A stretch of DNA of 64,000 nucleotides, from NCBI GenBank assembly GCA_023935145.1, contig CM043698.1, forward strand, positions 18,665,001 through 18,729,000, read 5' to 3'. The notes below the pieces were generated by a model. It ran no database searches. It saw nothing but the letters and a program-made list of their open reading frames with translations, and was not told where the DNA came from. The translations under genes were made by a program, and so were the position numbers. This DNA is from Bretschneidera sinensis. Taxonomy: Eukaryota; Streptophyta; Magnoliopsida; Brassicales; Akaniaceae. Below, one piece after another: positions 63,562 through 64,000 of the stretch. Numbering within the stretch: position 1 is the stretch's first letter; every line of letters begins with the position of its first letter.

Positions 63562-64000
63562 GAGAATTAATTGCATCGTAACGGAATGAAATCGCTTCTC
63601 AAAGACAATGTATTAATTTCTGTGCATCGGTATTTTCTTTTCAATTCTGACATCTTTTGTGAACATTATAATTTTTTTACTTACTTTTTTGTTCAGTCAG
63701 TTTTTTAATTATTTGACATTCCACTATTTTTTTCCAACATACCATATAATAGAATGCTAGCATAATATTCAATAAAATTTGTGAGAACCAATTGCATCGT
63801 AGCGGAATGAAATCGCTTCTCAAGACAATGTATTAATTTCCGTGCATATGTATTTTCCTTTCAATTCTGACATCTTTTGTGAACGTCATAATCTTTTTAC
63901 TTAAACTTTTTGTTCAGTTAGTTTTTTAATTATTTGACATTCCACTATTTTTTTCTAACATGCCATATAATAGAATGCTAGCATAATATTCAATAAATTA
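63562..64000. repeat. Tandem repeat, 221-bp unit
   Basis: Unit 1 (63562-63782) and unit 2 (63783-64000, cut by the window end) agree over almost their full length, both starting gagaa..aattgcatcgta.cggaatg and ending atgctagcataatattcaat. Differences are a few substitutions and single-base indels. Whether the array continues cannot be seen. Confidence 0.93.

Overview
This is a nuclear window from a flowering plant. The genes carry many GT-AG introns, the intergenic DNA is strongly A+T-rich, and Copia, Ty3, LINE and MITE-type elements lie between and inside genes. The gene content (xylem cysteine peptidase, a Rubisco-LSMT-like SET protein, DUF4220/DUF594 genes) fits a eudicot. I cannot name the species.

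Layout: (1) 1-12100 is a tandem segmental duplication carrying two broken copies of a DUF4220/DUF594 membrane-protein gene on the minus strand, plus a Ty3 chromodomain remnant and a stray exon fragment of the downstream SET gene. (2) 12100-15421 is gene-poor. (3) 15422-35023 is a 12-exon SET-domain gene (556 aa predicted) on the plus strand. Its introns 5 and 6 have grown to about 7 kb each. Intron 5 holds a 6.0-kb Copia element with a perfect target-site duplication. Intron 6 holds a LINE tail, a 994-bp TRIM-like element, a long imperfect inverted repeat and an internally deleted Copia. (4) 37742-42110 encodes a syntaxin-6 N-domain protein (337 aa, plus). (5) 46088-51045 encodes a DUF89 damage-control phosphatase (367 aa, plus). 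(6) 51761-53545 encodes a xylem papain-like peptidase of the XCP1/XCP2 type (353 aa, minus), with a TATA box and a perfect tracheary-element motif upstream. (7) 55192-60311 encodes a CMP-sialic-acid-transporter-like nucleotide-sugar transporter (318 aa, minus). (8) 60900-64000 holds a Tourist-like MITE, a small inverted repeat, one unrecognised ORF and a tandem 221-bp repeat that runs off the window.

The genes are not an operon or one pathway. The DUF89, XCP and transporter genes are, as I recall, also neighbours in Arabidopsis (At4g35360, At4g35350, At4g35335), and the SET and syntaxin-like pair resembles At2g18850/At2g18860, so the order looks like conserved microsynteny. Exon limits come from reading splice sites and reading-frame continuity by eye, without transcript data. 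Every complete gene model closes in frame. The least ordinary features are the long intronic foldback (27063-28675), the miRNA-precursor-like hairpin at the 5' end of the deleted Copia (31374-31471), the tracheary-element motif of the XCP gene, and the displaced SET exon fragment.
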